Below are positions 61,513 through 64,000 of a stretch of DNA of 64,000 bases, one piece after another. The stretch covers positions 1,798,001 through 1,862,000 of the forward strand of contig CP124755.1 of assembly GCA_029972135.1 (NCBI GenBank). Direction: 5' to 3'. The stretch's first letter is position 1. Each line of letters starts with the position of its first letter. Made by a program: the position numbers and the translations under genes. The DNA is from Candidatus Thiocaldithrix dubininis. Its GTDB lineage: Bacteria; Pseudomonadota; Gammaproteobacteria; Thiotrichales; Thiotrichaceae. The notes beneath the pieces are model-generated. The model saw only the letters and a list, made by a program, of their open reading frames with translations, was not told where the DNA came from and made no database searches.

Positions 61513-62442
61513 TTAATAAACTTTGCGCTCGCCTAAACTGGCTAATTTGGTTAATACCCGTGTTGAATTTTCATCTGCCTCTTTATTTTTGTTAAAAATA
61601 CGCAGCGATTTTTCATAATACAAACGCGCTTGCTCAGGTTGCGCCTGCTTAATAGCTAAATCACCCATATTATCTAATGTCAACGCTGCCATTACACTAT
61701 CTTTACCTTGAACTTGCTCAATACAGCTTAAGGCTTCTTTAAATAATTTTTCAGATTCTTCTAATTTGTTTTGATCATTATAAAACAAAGCAAAATTATT
61801 TTTAAATAAGGCATAATTAATATCTTTACCTTTTTTAAAGAATTGATTAACCAACTTTTCGCTCATTTTATAATAAAGCAACGCTTTATTATTTTGCTGA
61901 TTTGTGCGGAAGTGCTCTGCTAAGTTATTAAACGAAGTAAAACGTTCCATAACATAGGGATGCTTATCCGTATCTAATAACGACAAGCTTTGTTTATAAT
62001 TATCCTCAGCTAGCTCATTTTCCTGTTTAGCCGAATAAATATTACCGAGATGATTATAAAGCGAGTTCAATACAACGATATTTGCGGCATAGTTTTTTTT
62101 ATATAATGTTAAAGCATATTTATACATTAACAAAGCTTGATTATAATCATGTTTAGCCTGATATAAGTCACCCAAATGAAAATACATAATCGCTAATTTA
62201 GGATTAGTTTGCCCTAATTCAACAACTTTAGCTTTTAAAGCAGTTTGTGCATTTTCAATTTTGATATCAAGATCAGGATCAGCCTTAATTTTGCTAGCAT
62301 GCTTTTTAGTTAGCGTCATTGACGGCTTATCTAGTTTGCAAACAGTTTGCTTATCCAGTGTGTCGGGCGCATCACAAGCTGCCCAGAGTGTATTACTACT
62401 TAAGCTTAGTAATAAAAATAAGTTCCAGCGTTTCATTGTCAT
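61513..62442 (-). CDS. Exported tetratricopeptide-repeat protein
   Basis: A 309-residue protein. Signal peptide MTMKRWNLFLLLSLSSNTLWA, then a short cysteine-containing region (CDAPDTLDKQTVCKLDKP), followed by about five TPR-like repeats (for example AIMYFHLGDLYQAKHDYNQALLMYKYAL; LYNHLGNIYSAKQENELAEDNYKQSL; NLAEHFRTNQQNNKALLYYKM). It probably serves as a periplasmic protein-binding scaffold. ATG 62442 has AGGA five bases before it. A tandem palindrome pair lies about 100-130 bases upstream. Confidence 0.8.
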   Translation of the reverse strand: MTMKRWNLFLLLSLSSNTLWAACDAPDTLDKQTVCKLDKPSMTLTKKHASKIKADPDLDIKIENAQTALKAKVVELGQTNPKLAIMYFHLGDLYQAKHDYNQALLMYKYALTLYKKNYAANIVVLNSLYNHLGNIYSAKQENELAEDNYKQSLSLLDTDKHPYVMERFTSFNNLAEHFRTNQQNNKALLYYKMSEKLVNQFFKKGKDINYALFKNNFALFYNDQNKLEESEKLFKEALSCIEQVQGKDSVMAALTLDNMGDLAIKQAQPEQARLYYEKSLRIFNKNKEADENSTRVLTKLASLGERKVY

Positions 62443-62818
62443 ACATATCCTATTGATATATAGGATTATCGACAGCTTTTAGCAAATTTCCGGATTAAGC
62501 TTCATTTAAGGCAGTGAAACACCGATAAAAGTAAAATACCTAATTAACGTTAACAGACTCACATTAACGTTAAGTCAAGACTGTTCAAATCATAAGCTTT
62601 ATTTTATGATGCCTATGTAACCTTATTTTTTTAGGGTTACGGCTCAGACCTCGAATGCAAGTGTGTTTTCTAGCAGCCTTTATCTCACACTTCTTCTCTC
62701 TACAACCACGTAGAGTGCTCCCACTGAGACCACACACAAAAAGATAAAACCGCACCATAGCAATAGTCTTTTAGCCAAGACTACGCGTGTTTTTATCACT
62801 CAAAGCAAGGAAACTTCC
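62443..62818. other. 376-base divergent intergenic region between the TPR gene and the acetate transporter
   Basis: No gene in this span. It contains the two TTAACGTTAA palindromes, hairpins GTAACC/GGTTAC (62617-62640) and AGTCTT/AAGACT (62765-62782), and the ribosome site AAGGAAAC before ATG 62819. The long leader of the acetate transporter may be regulated; I see no named riboswitch. Confidence 0.5.
62544..62573. promoter_or_regulatory. Tandem operator-like palindromes, TTAACGTTAA twice
   Basis: The 10-bp perfect palindrome TTAACGTTAA occurs at 62544-62553 and again at 62564-62573, exactly 20 bp apart (two helical turns, same face of DNA). It lies about 250 bases before the acetate transporter and about 105 bases above the TPR gene start, fitting a dimeric or tetrameric regulator of either or both. 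Confidence 0.55.
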
Positions 62819-63442
62819 ATGCAACAACAATCGGTTACGGAAACTAAGATTGTAATGTCTGACCCAACTGCCCTAGGCGTATTTGGGCTGGCTATGGTCA
62901 CCTTTGTCGCCGCTTCCGCTAAAATGGGCTGGACTACCGGTGTCACGTATATTATTCCTTGGGCGCTCTTTCTAGGGTCAGCCGCCCAAATTTGGGCTTC
63001 AACTGTCGACTTCAAAAAGAATAACTACTTCGGCGCTATTGTGTTAGGTGCGTATGGTTTATTTTGGATTGCAGTCGCCTTACACTGGGCAATGTCATTA
63101 GGCTGGTTGGGTAACATCGGCGAAAAAGCAGACCCTCGTCAATTCGCTTATGCCTGTATTGGTTACTTCTTATTCTCCATTTTTATTATGATAGCTGCCT
63201 TTGAAGCCAATAAAGTATTTGCCGCTATCCTAGTACTCATCAACATCCTGTTGCCATCATTGGCTTTATCTATTTTGGGCATTAATCCCGAATTGTTCCA
63301 TCACCTAGCCGCCTATTCTGAATTAGGTATTTCCTTATTAGGTTTCTATGCAGCCGGTGCAGTATTTTTAAACAGCTATTTTGGGCGTGTCGTATTACCC
63401 TTAGGTGCTCCTTTAGGCTTAATAAAAAAAGCTAGCCGTTAA
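62819..63442 (+). CDS. satP: GPR1/FUN34/YaaH-family acetate uptake transporter
   Basis: A 207-residue membrane protein with six helices and no signal peptide. It begins with a DPTALGVFGLAMVTFVAAS segment (the NPxxLG-type motif of the family, here DPTALG) and carries IIPWALFLGSAAQIWAS, FGAIVLGAYGLFWIAVALHW and FEANKVFAAILVLI. YaaH/SatP carries acetate and succinate with protons. The gene ends in a strong terminator. Family membership is clear; the substrate is inferred. Confidence 0.88.
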   Translation: MQQQSVTETKIVMSDPTALGVFGLAMVTFVAASAKMGWTTGVTYIIPWALFLGSAAQIWASTVDFKKNNYFGAIVLGAYGLFWIAVALHWAMSLGWLGNIGEKADPRQFAYACIGYFLFSIFIMIAAFEANKVFAAILVLINILLPSLALSILGINPELFHHLAAYSELGISLLGFYAAGAVFLNSYFGRVVLPLGAPLGLIKKASR

Positions 63443-63468
63443 AACTACTACTGATCTTAATTAAAAAG

Positions 63469-63490
63469 GGCTGCCATGCAGCCTTTTTTT
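63469..63490 (+). terminator. Intrinsic terminator after the acetate transporter
   Basis: GGCTGC (63469-63474) pairs with GCAGCC (63478-63483) around CAT, followed by seven T. A short but typical factor-independent terminator. Confidence 0.82.
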
Positions 63491-63539
63491 ATGGTTTTAT
63501 TAGTACGTAATTTTACTAAGCAATACTTAAGAGGCGTCT

Positions 63540-63944
63540 ATGAATCCGACGATTATCCAAGCATTATCAACTGCTACTCTGGATGGCAGCATGCCCTTCC
63601 CCGAAATTGTGGGCAAGCTCATTGAACAAGGAGTTGAATATTACCATGTAGACTATGTAATCCATCGCAAAACCTTTTATACAAGTCAAGGACAATGGCA
63701 AGAAACCGCCATCACCTATCAAAATTTGCCAGACATAGCGGAAACCCTAGATCAAGTAACATTGCTGGCTGCTATTAGAGACAGCCAACTCAATCACCAA
63801 AGTTATTACAATTTTAGCTATCGTGCGATGCAAGCGGGTGTACAAGGTTATATTGCCTTTTTACGGGGCAAACACGTTACTTATTGGGGTCGTGACGGTT
63901 CACAACACATTGAGTGGTTTCCCGGCGCAAAACCCAATAGCTAA
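63540..63944 (+). CDS. DUF1398 family protein
   Basis: A 134-residue soluble protein resembling DUF1398: MPFPEIVGKLIEQGVEYYHVDYVIHRKTFYTS, a central TLDQVTLLAAIRDSQ and the closing RAMQAGVQGYIAFLRGKHVTYWGRDGSQHIEWFPG. The family has a ligand-binding-like fold and unknown function. It starts at ATG 63540, 50 bases after the transporter terminator, and is followed by non-coding sequence to the window end. Confidence 0.8.
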   Translation: MNPTIIQALSTATLDGSMPFPEIVGKLIEQGVEYYHVDYVIHRKTFYTSQGQWQETAITYQNLPDIAETLDQVTLLAAIRDSQLNHQSYYNFSYRAMQAGVQGYIAFLRGKHVTYWGRDGSQHIEWFPGAKPNS

Positions 63945-64000
63945 GGCACCAACAATAGACAAAAACAAGCTAACAACTGCCTGTTTTCACACAGGTTATC

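Noticed and set aside
62443..62818. A cyclic-di-GMP or other riboswitch before the acetate transporter
   Set aside because: Short hairpins are present, but no recognised conserved core or terminator-antiterminator arrangement was visible.
1..64000. CRISPR arrays, tRNA/rRNA genes, prophage or complete transposons
   Set aside because: No repeated spacer pattern, no cloverleaf sequence and no transposase or phage structural gene was seen on either strand.

Overview
The window is a stretch of gammaproteobacterial chromosome. The evidence is the familiar gene orders rpsA-ihfB-lapB-pyrF, nadD-rsfS-rlmH-maf-rng-yhdP-nit-tldD-pmbA, pheA/serC, yceD-rpmF-plsX-fabH and prkA-yeaH-spoVR, together with a mid-to-low GC content by eye. 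A filamentous sulfur oxidiser of the Thiothrix kind would fit (TauE/SafE exporter, membrane rhodanese, no insertion sequences), but that assignment is an inference. I see no rRNA, tRNA, CRISPR array, prophage or complete transposon.

Region by region: 1-8.5 kb holds the 3' end of dut, a DUF3144 gene, argD with an unusual 5' leader, a TauE/SafE permease, a membrane SRPBCC protein, an RtcB-type RNA ligase, a GNAT enzyme, an HNH protein and an Old Yellow Enzyme. 8.5-14.1 kb is a small exopolysaccharide-type cluster: a BY-kinase/chain-length protein divergent from two glycosyltransferases and an exported protein. 14.1-19.8 kb (minus strand) is the cmk-rpsA-ihfB-lapB-pyrF block plus two small unknown genes. 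20-24.7 kb holds three secreted DUF4360 paralogues, an FGE-fold protein, an FmdB-type zinc ribbon, an SDR and an unknown acidic protein. 24.7-25.8 kb is an orphan, AT-rich HsdR-N nuclease-like gene.

25.9-38 kb is a long minus-strand housekeeping run: a hexose-6-phosphate epimerase, nadD, rsfS, rlmH, maf, rng, yhdP, a nitrilase-like gene, tldD, pmbA and ppnP. It is followed at 38-43.5 kb by a VolA-like lipase with FadL and by rlmKL. 43.7-48.5 kb is the prkA-yeaH-spoVR stress operon. 48.7-50.5 kb is a YqjD/YqjE/YqjK-like membrane operon and lgt. 50.5-57.5 kb contains pheA, serC, an RhlE-type helicase, a CYTH protein, fabH, plsX, rpmF and yceD. 57.6-64 kb contains a second Maf protein, a HapK-like protein, a PEP-utilising-enzyme-like/rhodanese pair, an exported TPR protein, an acetate transporter of the YaaH family and a DUF1398 protein.

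The most interesting signal is in front of argD. A short ORF with four arginine codons in five positions is followed by an intrinsic terminator, and an 8-bp segment inside the ORF is exactly complementary to the terminator's 5' arm. This looks like an arginine-responsive transcription attenuator. Other points of note are a two-hairpin element with CsrA-type loops before the DUF3144 gene, a VolA-like lipase whose serine nucleophile is replaced by glycine, a tandem pair of identical TTAACGTTAA palindromes 20 bp apart before the acetate transporter, an apparently leaderless yceD transcript, a short dispersed repeat in the DUF4360 cluster, and the PEP-utilising/rhodanese gene pair.
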